Numbered from the stretch's first letter, positions 51,987 through 61,235 are shown. The stretch is DNA of 64,000 bases from Mycobacterium sp. OTB74 (GCF_029892685.1 NZ_JARXVD010000008.1:1-64000), one strand, 5' to 3'. Notes: generated from the sequence alone by a model not told the origin. Made by a program: numbers and translations.

Positions 51987-53363
51987 ATGGAGCACTACGA
52001 CCTGGCGATCATCGGAACCGGTTCTGGGAACAGCGTTCTCGATGATCGGTATGCCGATAAGAAGGTTGCCATCTGCGAGGAGGGCACCTTTGGCGGTACC
52101 TGCCTCAATGTCGGATGCATCCCCACCAAGATGTTCGTCTACGCAGCAGAAGTCGCCCAGACAATAAGGCACAGTGCCACTTACGGAATCGACTCACGCA
52201 TCGACGGGGTGCGCTGGCCGGACATCGTGAACCGGGTGTTCGGCCGGATCGACCCGATCGCCGCAGGTGGCGAAGAGTATCGACGCAGCCTGCCGAACGT
52301 CACGGTGTACGCCAGCCACACCCGGTTCGGCCCCAAGCTGCCCGACGGCCGCTACACGCTGCGCACCGCGGCCGGGGACGAATTCAGCGCTGACCAGGTG
52401 GTGATCGCGGCCGGTTCGCGCAGCCGGATTCCCACGGCCATCGCCGATTCCGGTGTGCGCTATTACACCAGCGACGACATCATGCGGATACCGGAGTTGC
52501 CCGAGCACCTGGTGATCGTCGGCGGTGGTTTCATCTCGGTGGAGTTTGCGCACGTCTTCTCGTCGCTGGGCGTTCGCGTGACGATCCTGTTGCGTGGTGA
52601 CCGGCTGCTGCGGCGCTGTGACCAGGAAATTTGTCACCGGTTCGGCACGGTGGTCTCCAAGAAATGGACCATCCGGACCCACGAGAACGTCAACGGTGCA
52701 CACCAGGACGGCGAGCGCATCGTGCTGTCGCTCGATGACGGACAGACCCTGGACGCGGACTTGTTGCTGGTGGCCACCGGCAGGGTGCCCAACGGCGATC
52801 TGCTCGATGCCGAGTTGGCCGGGGTCGAGTTCGACGACGACGGCTATGTGGTGGTCGACGAATTCCAACGCACCACGGCGCGAGGGATTTTCGCGTTGGG
52901 CGACGTGTCGTCGCCACATCAACTCAAGCACGTCGCCAACCACGAGGCGCGCACCGTCAAGGAGAACCTGCTGCGCGACTGGGACGGTGATCTGGTAGCC
53001 AGTGATCACCGTTTCGTGCCCGCAGCGGTGTTCACCGACCCGCAGGTCGCGATGGTCGGGATGAACGAAACCGAAGCGCGCGCAGCGGGTTTCGATGTGG
53101 TGACCAAATTGCAGGCGTACGGCGACACGGCCTACGGCTGGGCCATGGAGGACACCACCGGGGTGGCCAAGCTGATCGGCGAGCGCGGCACCGGCAGGCT
53201 GCTGGGCGCGCACATCATGGGGTACCAGGCATCGTCGATCATCCAGCCGCTTATCCAGGCCATGTCGTTCGGCCAGACCGCGCAAGAGGTTGCCCGCGGC
53301 CAGTACTGGATTCATCCGGCGCTGCCGGAGGTCGTCGAGAACGCCCTGCTGGGCCTGGTCTGA
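51987..53363 (+). CDS. mtr: mycothione reductase
   Basis: Reduces mycothiol disulfide with NADPH, keeping the main mycobacterial thiol reduced. 458-aa flavoprotein disulfide reductase. The FAD loop is DLAIIGTGSGNSVLD, the redox-active pair C39/C44 lies in GGTCLNVGCIPTK, the NADPH loop is LVIVGGGFISVEFAHVF, the second FAD motif is GIFALGDV, and the C-terminal catalytic His-Glu is in WIHPALPEVVENALL. The residue positions match M. tuberculosis Mtr. ATG 51987 follows a GGACGGCG ribosome site. Confidence 0.97.
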   Translation: MEHYDLAIIGTGSGNSVLDDRYADKKVAICEEGTFGGTCLNVGCIPTKMFVYAAEVAQTIRHSATYGIDSRIDGVRWPDIVNRVFGRIDPIAAGGEEYRRSLPNVTVYASHTRFGPKLPDGRYTLRTAAGDEFSADQVVIAAGSRSRIPTAIADSGVRYYTSDDIMRIPELPEHLVIVGGGFISVEFAHVFSSLGVRVTILLRGDRLLRRCDQEICHRFGTVVSKKWTIRTHENVNGAHQDGERIVLSLDDGQTLDADLLLVATGRVPNGDLLDAELAGVEFDDDGYVVVDEFQRTTARGIFALGDVSSPHQLKHVANHEARTVKENLLRDWDGDLVASDHRFVPAAVFTDPQVAMVGMNETEARAAGFDVVTKLQAYGDTAYGWAMEDTTGVAKLIGERGTGRLLGAHIMGYQASSIIQPLIQAMSFGQTAQEVARGQYWIHPALPEVVENALLGLV

Positions 53364-53420
53364 CCGTCTCGTCCGGGTCCGAGCGACCACGGCTCGCCAC
53401 ACCAGGTTCCATCGAACCGC

Positions 53421-53436
53421 AGTGAGATAGATCACA
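53421..53436. promoter_or_regulatory. CRP-like binding site 1
   Basis: AGTGA-GATAGA-TCACA matches the mycobacterial CRP consensus TGTGA-N6-TCACA at 9 of 10 positions. It lies about 60 bp after mtr and 510 bp before the porin gene. Confidence 0.5.
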
Positions 53437-53580
53437 CCACTGTCGGCCACCGCGGGCTAACAGTACAAACGGGGCGAATTTGTCAACGCATACCGCCCCC
53501 AGCAAGCCGACTCGATCGGCGCCAGCAAACGCGGTTTACCCACCTCGGCCTCGATGACGGCCCACACACTCACGCAGCAA

Positions 53581-53596
53581 AGTGATGCACGTCACA
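53581..53596. promoter_or_regulatory. CRP-like binding site 2
   Basis: AGTGA-TGCACG-TCACA matches the consensus at 9 of 10 positions, with the same first-base change as site 1, and lies 160 bp from it. An AT-rich stretch (GAGTAAATTACC) follows about 20 bp downstream and could be a -10 region of a CRP-activated start. Confidence 0.55.
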
Positions 53597-53849
53597 AACG
53601 AACCTACTGATGAGTAAATTACCGCCTGGTAACTGCGGTGATATGGCGCGAGAAATCAAAAGCATGGCTAACGATATATAGATGCTGTGAATGCGGAACC
53701 GATTGGCCAGACCGTTTGCCGAGCGCTCCGCCCAGCGAGACCACACCGGTCGTTTCGATGCCGGGACAGGCTCGGGGTATCACCTTCAGCAAATATAGAA
53801 GGCACCCCCAGGCCACCGTGAGCACTCTCTATGTAACACCAAAAGGCCG

Positions 53850-53878
53850 TTGACATGTACACATCGGATAACTATCTA
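53850..53878 (+). promoter_or_regulatory. SigA-type promoter of the GjpA-like gene
   Basis: TTGACA (53850-53855), a 17-bp spacer and TATCTA (53873-53878) are near the housekeeping consensus. Transcription would start about 53886, giving a leader of about 45 nt that includes AAGGA 7 nt before ATG 53933. Confidence 0.7.
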
Positions 53879-53932
53879 ATTACTTCGAAGTCAATTCGAT
53901 GATTGGCACCATCTACAGCAAAGGAAATGACG

Positions 53933-55426
53933 ATGCAGATCGCTGTTCGTCCACGCCTCACCGCAGGGGTTTGCATGGCGGGGGCCGGCATGATCGCCTT
54001 CACCGCGCTCGCGCCGGCATTGCCCGACGTGCATATGAAGGCGCTGCCCGCGGTGAGCTCCGCAGCGGTCCGGCTCACTGCGGATTCCAACCCGTTCCAG
54101 GCCTGGACCGACACCTACAACACTGCTGTTGCGGGTGCCACGGCCATCGCAAACGCATCCACCGGAACTCCGTTCCCGCTACTGCAGCAGATCATCGCCA
54201 ATCAGGTGACCTACCTCGGTGAGATCGTGCAGAACCCCAGCAACTTCAGCACGGTGCTCAATCAGATCTCCACCAACGTCCAGGCCGCGGTTGCCGCCAG
54301 CACGCTGATCAACGCCAGCGACGACACCGTGTCGTCCGTGACCAGCAACACCCTCGACAGCCTGCACTACGCCCTGCTTACGGTGATTCCCTACTTGCTG
54401 CCGGCAGGATCCACAACCGACACGGTCACCCAGGTACTCAACTTCCTGTCCTCACCGCTCAGCGGCGTGTTGATCGGCCTGGCAGGACCGGTCCTGAGCC
54501 CCGCGGTCGCACTGGCCAACAGCGTGCAGAGCATCGTCACCGCACTCGGCCAATCCGATCTGGCGACTGCGGCGCAGGATGCATTCAACATTCCGGCCAG
54601 CATGGTCAACGGGTTCCTCAACGGCGCCACCCTCGATATCAGCGCGGTGGCAGCGCCTCTCGCCAACGCCTCCGGGTTGCTGCCGGACGGAATTACGTTG
54701 GACGGCTTGACCCTCAGCCTGGGCGGGCTGCTCACGCCCGGCAGCACCCTCAGTCGCACCGGCGTTGGCGGGTCGATCTTCAATGCCGCCGGACTCGACC
54801 TCACGCTCTTCGGCGACCCCCTTTCGGTGGCGGGCTCTGCAGTGGGACCGCTGACCGCGATCAGCACCCTGGGGCAAGTGCTCGCCAAGGCGATCGGCTG
54901 GAGTGGAACCGGTAATCCGCTGGCCAGCCTCGTCACATCACTGGCGTCGTCCACCACGCAGAACAGCACCAGCGCGGTGTCGGCCAGTGCGGCCAAAACC
55001 GCGGCGACGTCGGTAGCGGCCACCTCCATCCCGCAGGCCGCGGCAAGTCAGGTGGCCGCACAGACGACGCAGGCGGTGCAGAAGCTCACCACGTCGACCG
55101 TAGCTACGTCGACCGCGGCGACGAATCCGGCTGCCACTCAGCAGAACGCCGATCAGCCGTCAGCCACCAGCGCCGAGAGTTCCACCGCCTCAACCGAAGC
55201 GGCGTCGACCGGAACTGCAGGCGGCACCGACTCGAACGGGTCATCGACCTCGACCAAGAAGTCGGAACCCAAGGTGAGCCGGATCGGACAGAGCAGTTCG
55301 AGCTCAACGAAGCCCGACTCACCCAAGTCGACCTCGAGCGCCGTCAGCTCAGCCAAGACCGGTTCGGCCGCCAAGAGCAACAGCACCGGGAGCCACAGCG
55401 ACAACAAAGGCGGCTCAGGCAAGTAG
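53933..55426 (+). CDS. gjpA: GjpA-type outer-membrane porin family protein
   Basis: 497 aa from ATG 53933 (ribosome site AAGGA; ATG 53927 is too close to it). The N-terminal export signal is RLTAGVCMAGAGMIAFTALAPALP. The mature part has NPFQAWTDTYNTAVAGATAIANA and long small-residue segments (LLTPGSTLSRTGVGGSIFNAAGLDLTLFG) of the family annotated GjpA after a Gordonia porin. The last 170 residues are Ser/Thr/Ala-rich low complexity with a Ser/Lys tail. Porin function is family-level inference. Preceded by a strong promoter and CRP-like sites. Confidence 0.75.
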   Translation: MQIAVRPRLTAGVCMAGAGMIAFTALAPALPDVHMKALPAVSSAAVRLTADSNPFQAWTDTYNTAVAGATAIANASTGTPFPLLQQIIANQVTYLGEIVQNPSNFSTVLNQISTNVQAAVAASTLINASDDTVSSVTSNTLDSLHYALLTVIPYLLPAGSTTDTVTQVLNFLSSPLSGVLIGLAGPVLSPAVALANSVQSIVTALGQSDLATAAQDAFNIPASMVNGFLNGATLDISAVAAPLANASGLLPDGITLDGLTLSLGGLLTPGSTLSRTGVGGSIFNAAGLDLTLFGDPLSVAGSAVGPLTAISTLGQVLAKAIGWSGTGNPLASLVTSLASSTTQNSTSAVSASAAKTAATSVAATSIPQAAASQVAAQTTQAVQKLTTSTVATSTAATNPAATQQNADQPSATSAESSTASTEAASTGTAGGTDSNGSSTSTKKSEPKVSRIGQSSSSSTKPDSPKSTSSAVSSAKTGSAAKSNSTGSHSDNKGGSGK

Positions 55427-55446
55427 CTGCACCACTCTCCAAAATC

Positions 55447-55478
55447 GATGGGGCCCTTCGTAATCGAGGGGCCCCATC
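55447..55478 (+). terminator. strong hairpin after the GjpA-like gene
   Basis: GATGGGGCCC (55447-55456) pairs perfectly with GGGCCCCATC (55469-55478) around a 12-nt loop, starting 20 bp after the stop. Followed by ATCATGG, no long T run. Confidence 0.75.
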
Positions 55479-55607
55479 ATCATGGTCAGCCAAACAGAAG
55501 CCAAGACGACCAAACCAGCCACGCAGTCCAAGGTCGACAAACACGGCGCACTTTAGTAGGTGACCGTGACGACGGCCGGCTTCGACCAGCCGCCGTGGCC
55601 GAACCCG

Positions 55608-56162
55608 TCACCAGGTGCTGCTGCGCAGCACCACCTCGTTGGCCAATTGCGCGGTGAATTCCTCGGTGGCGCGCCGCCCGATCATGTCGACCAGCCGGAA
55701 GTCGCCGTAGACGAAGCGCTGCCCGGCAGCTACCACCTGCCGCGCACCGGCTGTGGTGACCACCGCGGTGGTGTTCACCTCCACCGGCGGGCAGTGAGCA
55801 TCCCCGGCGGGGCCGTCCATGGACCGGGGATGCCCGCGGTCAATGACCACCAGAGCGGTGAACCGATCGAGCCTGTTGGCGGCCAACCGCCAGGCCAGCT
55901 CGGCGCCGTCCCGGTCGCCCACCAACAGAGCCCACCGCACCTCAAGGGTATCCATAATCCCCACAACTGAATTCACGCTCAATCGGGCGTCTGCGGCGAT
56001 CACCATGGTGCGCAATGACGCGGTGTGCAACAACTTGCACAGCGTGTTGTACTCGGACGGCATCTGACCGTCTGCCGCCAGCACCACCACGGCCGGCGCT
56101 CCCTCGGGGCCGGCCAGTTCGACGTGCGCGTCGAAGCCGTCGACGGTTTCGATGGTTGGCAT
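55608..56162 (-). CDS. alpha/beta-hydrolase-like protein without catalytic serine
   Basis: 184 aa. The fold signature is present: GPEGAPAVVVLAADGQMPSEYNTLCKLL, LRTMVIAADARL, and an elbow at WALLVGDRDGAELAWRLAANR followed by FTALVVIDRGHP. At the nucleophile position the elbow reads GDRDG instead of GxSxG, so Ser is replaced by Arg, and no clear His follows in the C-terminus. It is probably non-catalytic, perhaps a binding or regulatory protein. Short compared with the usual 250-300 aa of the family. Confidence 0.7.
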   Translation of the reverse strand: MPTIETVDGFDAHVELAGPEGAPAVVVLAADGQMPSEYNTLCKLLHTASLRTMVIAADARLSVNSVVGIMDTLEVRWALLVGDRDGAELAWRLAANRLDRFTALVVIDRGHPRSMDGPAGDAHCPPVEVNTTAVVTTAGARQVVAAGQRFVYGDFRLVDMIGRRATEEFTAQLANEVVLRSSTW

Positions 56163-56603
56163 GAGGCAACCGTAGCGAACCCCGGCGGTGCAGCGCCTAT
56201 ATTTACGATCGGCCCGCGTGGGTATTAGGACCGATCAACGTCGCGTCGATACCAGCTACCCGCCGCGCGCTGCGAACATCCTGTTGCCCCGGCCCGGCCC
56301 GTCAAACTGTTTGGCAGCCGTTGATGTCATCGTATTGACAAGTGAGACAACGAATCCCATGTCTCCATAGGTGCAGGGACTGCGGTACCCACCGCCACCG
56401 TCGATGAACCTTCCGGACAAATCCCCTGGCATCCTGGGCAACCGTGGCGTACCGGAACCTGCAGGGCCGATAAAGCACCCAGTCCGAGCGCTCAACCCGA
56501 TCGGCGAGCGCAGTAGGCGGCCGCGCCCTATTGTTCTAAAAAAATTGGGCCGCTGTTCAGAGATTCGGACCGCGGATTCGGACCACGCGAAAGGAGAACG
56601 CCT
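56163..56603. other. 441-bp region upstream of the permease gene
   Basis: Divergent intergenic region with no convincing gene. AT-richer patches lie at 56195-56210 and 56325-56355. A TTGACA at 56335 lacks a good -10 box at the right spacing, so no promoter is called. The permease ribosome site AAAGGAGAA is at the right end (56590-56598). Confidence 0.4.
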
Positions 56604-58166
56604 GTGCCGGAGGGACACGAAGCACTCACCGAAGACGAACAGCTCCTGGCCAAACTCGGGTACAGCCAGGAACTGCAACGGTCCTGGTCCGGCTTCAACA
56701 ATTTCGCCATCTCGTTCTCCATCATCTCGATTCTGGCCGGGTGCTTCACCTCTTTCGGACTGGGCTGGAACAACGGGGGTCCGGCAGCCATCGCCTGGGG
56801 TTGGCCCATCGTCGCGGCCTTCATCTTGATCATCGGCCTGTGTATGTCCGAGCTGGTCTCCGCCTTCCCCACCTCTGGCGGAATCTATTGGTGGGCAGCA
56901 AAACTCGGCGGCGCCAAGGCCGGGTTTTATGCCGGCTGGCTCAACCTGATCGGCCTGGTCGCCATCCAGGCATCGGTGGCGTATGGCTGCGCGACATTTC
57001 TGGACCTCACCCTGGATACCATGAGCAACGATTGGCTCAGCGGCTACAGCCTTACCCGGACCTTCGTCATCTTCCTGATCATCTTGGTCATTTCCGCGGT
57101 GATCAACATCTTCTCCAGTCATCTGCTGGCTGTCATCAACAACGTCTCGGTGTGGTGGCACGTCTTCGGCGCGGCGGCCGTGATCGCGATCCTGGTCTTC
57201 GTACCCAGCCACCACGCGAGTTTCTCCGACGTCTTCGCCAAGACCGTCAACAACAGCGGAATGTTCGGCGGCGCAACCTCAGGCCTGGGCTGGTTGTTGG
57301 TCGTACTGCCCATTTCTGTGATCCTGACCCAGTACACCATCACCGGGTACGACGCGTCGGCGCACCTGTCCGAGGAAACCAAGAGTGCCGCCAATGCCGC
57401 CGCTAACGGCATCTGGCGATCGATCTTCTACTCGGCCATCGGCGGATGGATTCTGTTGTTGGCCTTTCTGTTTGCCGTCCAGGACCCCGACAAGGTTTCC
57501 GCCGCGTCGACCCCGGTCGCAGAAATCGTCAGCCAGGCACTCAAGAACAACAACCTCGTCGTACTGGTGTTGTTCATCTCCACCGCCGGTCAGTTCTTCT
57601 GCGCCACCGCATGCCAGACCAGCGCCTCACGGATGCTCTTCGCCTTCAGCCGAGACCGTGCGGTGCCGGGACACCGGTGGTGGTCCGCTGTCAGCAAGAA
57701 CAAGGTTCCGGCGCACAGCGTGACCATCACCGCGGTGGTGGCCGCGGCGCTGACCTTGCCCGCCCTGGTCAAGGTGGACGTCAACGGCACACCCACACCG
57801 GTGGCGTTCTATGCCGTCGTGTCGATCGGAGTTGTCGGGGTCTACCTGTGTTTCGCCGTGCCGATCTACTACCGCTGGCGGGCGGGCGACGAATTCGAAA
57901 CGGGCAGTTGGAATCTCCATGGACACCACAAGTGGATGGCACCGGTAGCACTGGCCGAGATCGCGATCACCTCCGTCATCGCGATGTTCCCCACGTCATT
58001 GGGCGGGGTGCCGTGGGACCCCAGCTTCGAATGGAAGTTCGTCAACTACACGCCGTTGTTGGTCGGCGGTGTCCTGTTGCTGCTCTACATCTACTGGCAC
58101 GCGTCGGTGAAGAACTGGTTCACCGGTCCGATCAAGCAGGTCGACGCCGTCGAGGCCGTCGGCTGA
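56604..58166 (+). CDS. APC-family amino-acid permease
   Basis: 520 aa, about 12 transmembrane helices. The first helix region SGFNNFAISFSIISILAGCFTSFGLGWNNGGPAAIAWGWP and GLCMSELVSAFPTSGGIYWWAAKLGG are hallmarks of the amino acid/choline/GABA-type APC group. TGYDASAHLSEETKSAANAAANGIWRSIF is the conserved consensus of helix 6 and the following loop. The substrate is possibly GABA, choline or another amino-compound. GTG 56604 follows AAAGGAG. Confidence 0.9.
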   Translation: MPEGHEALTEDEQLLAKLGYSQELQRSWSGFNNFAISFSIISILAGCFTSFGLGWNNGGPAAIAWGWPIVAAFILIIGLCMSELVSAFPTSGGIYWWAAKLGGAKAGFYAGWLNLIGLVAIQASVAYGCATFLDLTLDTMSNDWLSGYSLTRTFVIFLIILVISAVINIFSSHLLAVINNVSVWWHVFGAAAVIAILVFVPSHHASFSDVFAKTVNNSGMFGGATSGLGWLLVVLPISVILTQYTITGYDASAHLSEETKSAANAAANGIWRSIFYSAIGGWILLLAFLFAVQDPDKVSAASTPVAEIVSQALKNNNLVVLVLFISTAGQFFCATACQTSASRMLFAFSRDRAVPGHRWWSAVSKNKVPAHSVTITAVVAAALTLPALVKVDVNGTPTPVAFYAVVSIGVVGVYLCFAVPIYYRWRAGDEFETGSWNLHGHHKWMAPVALAEIAITSVIAMFPTSLGGVPWDPSFEWKFVNYTPLLVGGVLLLLYIYWHASVKNWFTGPIKQVDAVEAVG

Positions 58167-58197
58167 GCCCGACTGGCTGACTGGCGGGTCACTTCGA

Positions 58198-59688
58198 CTA
58201 CCCGTGCAAATCGCTGACGATCACCGGTCGCGGCGGCGCACCCGAATCGAGCAGCCCGAGTAATGCGTCGATGTCTACGTGCTCGGCCAGCAGGTCCGCC
58301 ATGACGTCCAGTTGGGCGTCCCGCAGGGCCGCGACGTCAATGTCCTCGGCCACCACGAAACCGCTGCGGCCGGCGGCAGATGCGGCCGAATCCAGCCAAT
58401 CGCGCCGGACGCCGTCGTTGTCCATCAGCCCGTGCCAGTGTGTACCGAAGACATTGCCCCGGCAGATACCGACGTTCAGCCAGTCCTGCTCGGCGCACCT
58501 GACAACCTGACCATGATGAATTTCATAGCCGTACAACGGTTTATCCCAATGCCGCAACGTCTTCTCGGCATCGAACGCGATGTCGGCGTCCAACAATCCC
58601 AGTCCTGCTACCCGGCCGGCTCCGGACTCCACATCGTCATTGATCACCGAACACAACATCTGGAACCCGCCACATACGCCGAGCACGGCACGCCCCGACT
58701 CAGCATGTGCCACAACCGCATCGGCAAACCCGCGCTCCCGCAACCAACCAAGATCGTCGACCGTCGCCTTGCTGCCAGGCAATACCACCACGTCGACTCC
58801 GACCAGGTCCGCCGGTGAGTCGACCCACCGCACCTGAACCCCCGGCTCGCAGGCCAGCGCCTCGACATCGGTGGAGTTCGAGATCCGCGGCAACCGCACC
58901 GCCGCGACCGTCAGACCCTCCGTCCCCCGCGGTGGCGCTGGTCGTCCCAACAGCCCGCGGGCGCCGACGGTCAACGAATCCTCGGCGTCGAGCCACATCT
59001 CGTCGCTGTACGGGATGACGCCGTAGGTCGGCCGCCCGGTGAGCTTTTCCAGTTGGTCCAGTCCCGGCGCCAGCAGCGCAGCATCGCCGCGAAACTTGTT
59101 GACCAAGAACCCCGCGATCAGCCTCTGATCGTCCGGTTCCAGCACTGCCACCGTGCCATACAGATGCGCCAGAAGCCCACCGCGGTCGATGTCGCCGACC
59201 ACCACCACAGGAATCTGCGCCGCCCTGGCCAGTCCCATATTGGCCACGTCGGTGGCACGCAGGTTGATCTCAGCCGGTGAGCCCGCACCCTCGCAGATGA
59301 CGACATCGAATTCGCTTCGGAGCGAAGCCAATTCGTCGGCGATTACGGATGCCAGCTGGGTCCGGCGGGTGAAGTAATCGCCGGCCGCCACGGTGCCGGC
59401 GACGACGCCGCGCACGACCAGTTGGGACGTTCGGTCACCACCGGGCTTGAGCAGGATCGGGTTGAACCGCACACTGGGCGCCAGCCCGCACGCTCGGGCC
59501 TGCATGGCCTGCGCCCGGCCGATCTCACCGCCCTCGACGGTGACCGCCGAGTTGTTGGACATGTTCTGGGCCTTGAACGGCGCCACCCGGACACCGCGAC
59601 GCACCAGCAGCCGACACAGTCCGGCAACCACCATCGACTTACCGGCGTCCGATGTGGTGCCGGCGACCAGCAGCGCCCCGGCGGTCAC
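58198..59688 (-). CDS. cobQ: cobyric acid synthase
   Basis: Amidates four side chains of adenosylcobyrinic a,c-diamide using glutamine and ATP. 496 aa. The N-terminal P-loop-like dethiobiotin-synthetase domain has [23 protein letters not shown] and [23 protein letters not shown]. The C-terminal amidotransferase has [19 protein letters not shown] and the Cys nucleophile in [13 protein letters not shown], then [14 protein letters not shown]. The GTG start overlaps the map stop by GTGA (59685-59688), an unusual pairing with a methionine aminopeptidase gene. It complements the cob cluster 12 kb away. Confidence 0.96.
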   Translation of the reverse strand: MTAGALLVAGTTSDAGKSMVVAGLCRLLVRRGVRVAPFKAQNMSNNSAVTVEGGEIGRAQAMQARACGLAPSVRFNPILLKPGGDRTSQLVVRGVVAGTVAAGDYFTRRTQLASVIADELASLRSEFDVVICEGAGSPAEINLRATDVANMGLARAAQIPVVVVGDIDRGGLLAHLYGTVAVLEPDDQRLIAGFLVNKFRGDAALLAPGLDQLEKLTGRPTYGVIPYSDEMWLDAEDSLTVGARGLLGRPAPPRGTEGLTVAAVRLPRISNSTDVEALACEPGVQVRWVDSPADLVGVDVVVLPGSKATVDDLGWLRERGFADAVVAHAESGRAVLGVCGGFQMLCSVINDDVESGAGRVAGLGLLDADIAFDAEKTLRHWDKPLYGYEIHHGQVVRCAEQDWLNVGICRGNVFGTHWHGLMDNDGVRRDWLDSAASAAGRSGFVVAEDIDVAALRDAQLDVMADLLAEHVDIDALLGLLDSGAPPRPVIVSDLHG

Positions 59689-60542
59689 GCCAAAGTCAGG
59701 ATCTCGGCGCCATCATCGGTCACCACCAGGGTGTGCTCGAACTGCGCCGTCCACTTCTTGTCCTTGGTGGCCACGGTCCAGGTGTCGTCCCAGATCTCGT
59801 AGTCCAGTGAGCCCAGATTGATCATCGGCTCGATGGTGAAGGTCATGCCCGGCTCCAGCACGGTCTCCACCGCCGGCTGGTCGTAGTGCAGCACGATCAG
59901 CCCGTTGTGGAACGTCTCGCCGATGCCGTGGCCGGTAAAATCGCGAACCACGTTGTAGCCGAACCGGTTTGCGTAGGCCTCGATGACCCGGCCGACCGCG
60001 GACAATGCACGCCCCGGCTTGACCGCCTTGATGGCCCGCATGGTGGCCTCGTGGGTGCGCTCGACCAGCAGGCGATGCTCCTCGGACACGTCGCCGGCCA
60101 GGAAGGTGGCGTTGGTATCGCCGTGCACGCCGTCGATGTAGGCGGTGACGTCGATATTGACGATGTCGCCGTCCTCGATCACCGTCGAGTCCGGAATTCC
60201 ATGGCAGATGATCTCATTCAGCGAGGTGCAGCAGGACTTCGGAAATCCCTTGTAGCCCAACGTTGATGGATACGCGCCGTGGTCGATCATGTACTCGTGC
60301 GCGATGCGATCCAGGGCATCGGTGGTGACGCCGGGCGCCACCGCCTTACCTGCTTCGGCCAGCGCCGCGGCGGCGATACGCCCAGCCACGCGCATCTTCT
60401 CGATCACCTCGGGGGTCTGCACCCAGGGCTCGCTGCCTTCCTGGACCGTCGACTTCCACGCATACTCCGGGCGAGGGATCGACTTGGGAACCGGCAGGGT
60501 CGGGGACAACTCACCGGGCTGCAGGGCGGTACGGACAGACAT
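59685..60542 (-). CDS. map: methionine aminopeptidase type I
   Basis: Removes N-terminal Met. 285 aa. The five metal ligands are at D131, D142, H205, E238 and E269, identical to the positions reported for M. tuberculosis MetAP1c. The 40-residue N-terminal extension with RPEYAWK is the SH3-binding-like extension of mycobacterial Map[15 protein letters not shown] and [11 protein letters not shown] are typical. ATG 60542 overlaps no gene upstream. Confidence 0.97.
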   Translation of the reverse strand: MSVRTALQPGELSPTLPVPKSIPRPEYAWKSTVQEGSEPWVQTPEVIEKMRVAGRIAAAALAEAGKAVAPGVTTDALDRIAHEYMIDHGAYPSTLGYKGFPKSCCTSLNEIICHGIPDSTVIEDGDIVNIDVTAYIDGVHGDTNATFLAGDVSEEHRLLVERTHEATMRAIKAVKPGRALSAVGRVIEAYANRFGYNVVRDFTGHGIGETFHNGLIVLHYDQPAVETVLEPGMTFTIEPMINLGSLDYEIWDDTWTVATKDKKWTAQFEHTLVVTDDGAEILTLA

Positions 60543-60554
60543 CGCACAAGCCTA

Positions 60555-60604
60555 ACTGTCGGCTCGCCGACGATGCTTGACTGTCGGCTCGCCGACGATG
60601 CTTG
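60555..60604. repeat. 25-bp tandem direct repeat (2 units plus 6 bp)
   Basis: The unit ACTGTCGGCTCGCCGACGAT + GCTTG is exactly repeated at 60555-60579 and 60580-60604, with ACTGTC beginning a third unit at 60605-60610. Each unit contains GTCGG-CTCG-CCGAC, a 5-bp hairpin. It lies between the map start and the stop of the TetR gene (60609). Confidence 0.8.
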
Positions 60605-60608
60605 ACTG

Positions 60609-61193
60609 TCAGCCCACCGCGAGCGCGTCCAACGCCGCACGCACCCGCTGCGGCAGTGACCCGCCGTGCTGCAGCCAGTCGTCGAGGGCTATGCGCACCG
60701 AAGCCATGGCCAGCGCGCCGATGAGCCGCGGCCGGGGATCATCGGGGGTCAGGTCGGGCAGCCTGGGCGCCACCAGGTCCGCAATCGCGGTTTCGTACCC
60801 GACGTAGATCTGCAGCGTCCAGGCGCTGAGCGCCGGCGACGACCGGGTGAGGGTCGCCAGCTCACGCACCTGCGCCCTGATCGCGTCGAAGCCGTCACCG
60901 AGGTCGTGAAACGCCCCCACCACGGCGTCCCGTGCCGACAGCCCAGCGGGTTGGGCGGCAAGTTGTGCGGTGATGACGTCGAGCCAATGCCTGGTCATCC
61001 CGTCGGCGACCGCGTCCTCCTTGGACGCGAAATACCGGAAGAACGTCGCACGGCCAACCTCTGCCTCAGCGGCGATGCGCTCCACGGTGGTGGCGGCCAG
61101 GCCATCCGCAGCGACAAGCTGCGCGGCGGACGCGGCGATCCGGTCGCGCGTGGCCTGGCGCTTGCGGACGTTCAAGGGAACGGGTTCGGTCAT
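60609..61193 (-). CDS. TetR-family transcriptional regulator
   Basis: 194 aa. The N-terminal helix-turn-helix is VRKRQATRDRIAASAAQLVAADGLAATTVERIAAEAEVGRATFFRYFASKEDAV (residues 9-62), followed by a C-terminal ligand-binding domain of the TetR_C type. ATG 61193 (MTEPVPLNVRKRQ) was chosen; the frame opens at 61217, but that would cover the operator. Divergent from the DUF1214 gene, with a doubled palindromic operator between them, so it probably represses itself and the DUF1214-sulfotransferase pair. Confidence 0.9.
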   Translation of the reverse strand: MTEPVPLNVRKRQATRDRIAASAAQLVAADGLAATTVERIAAEAEVGRATFFRYFASKEDAVADGMTRHWLDVITAQLAAQPAGLSARDAVVGAFHDLGDGFDAIRAQVRELATLTRSSPALSAWTLQIYVGYETAIADLVAPRLPDLTPDDPRPRLIGALAMASVRIALDDWLQHGGSLPQRVRAALDALAVG

Positions 61194-61201
61194 TTCGGTC
61201 C

Positions 61202-61233
61202 TGATACTACGTCTCATCTGATACTACGTCTCA
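61202..61233. promoter_or_regulatory. doubled 15-bp operator of the TetR gene and divergent operon
   Basis: TGATACTACGTCTCA occurs twice (61202-61216 and 61219-61233), with a 17-bp period. Each copy is nearly palindromic (TGANAC-TAC-GTNTCA, one mismatch). They fill the 42-bp gap between the two divergent starts; the second copy ends 2 bp before ATG 61236. This is the expected place and form for a TetR operator pair. Confidence 0.7.
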
Positions 61234-61235
61234 GT

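Larger units (their letters stand above)
53364..53932. other. 569-bp regulatory region between mtr and the GjpA-type gene
   Basis: No convincing gene. It holds two CRP-like sites (53421-53436 and 53581-53596) and, at its end, a strong promoter (53850-53878). Between the second CRP-like site and that promoter there is an AT-richer 250-bp stretch with an open frame of 71 codons at 53638 that has no ribosome site or recognisable sequence. A small RNA driven from the CRP-like site is possible but not shown. Confidence 0.5.

Noticed and set aside
53638..53853. 71-codon open frame before the porin gene
   Set aside because: No ribosome site, no recognisable sequence, and it runs into the strong promoter. 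Kept only as a comment on the intergenic region.
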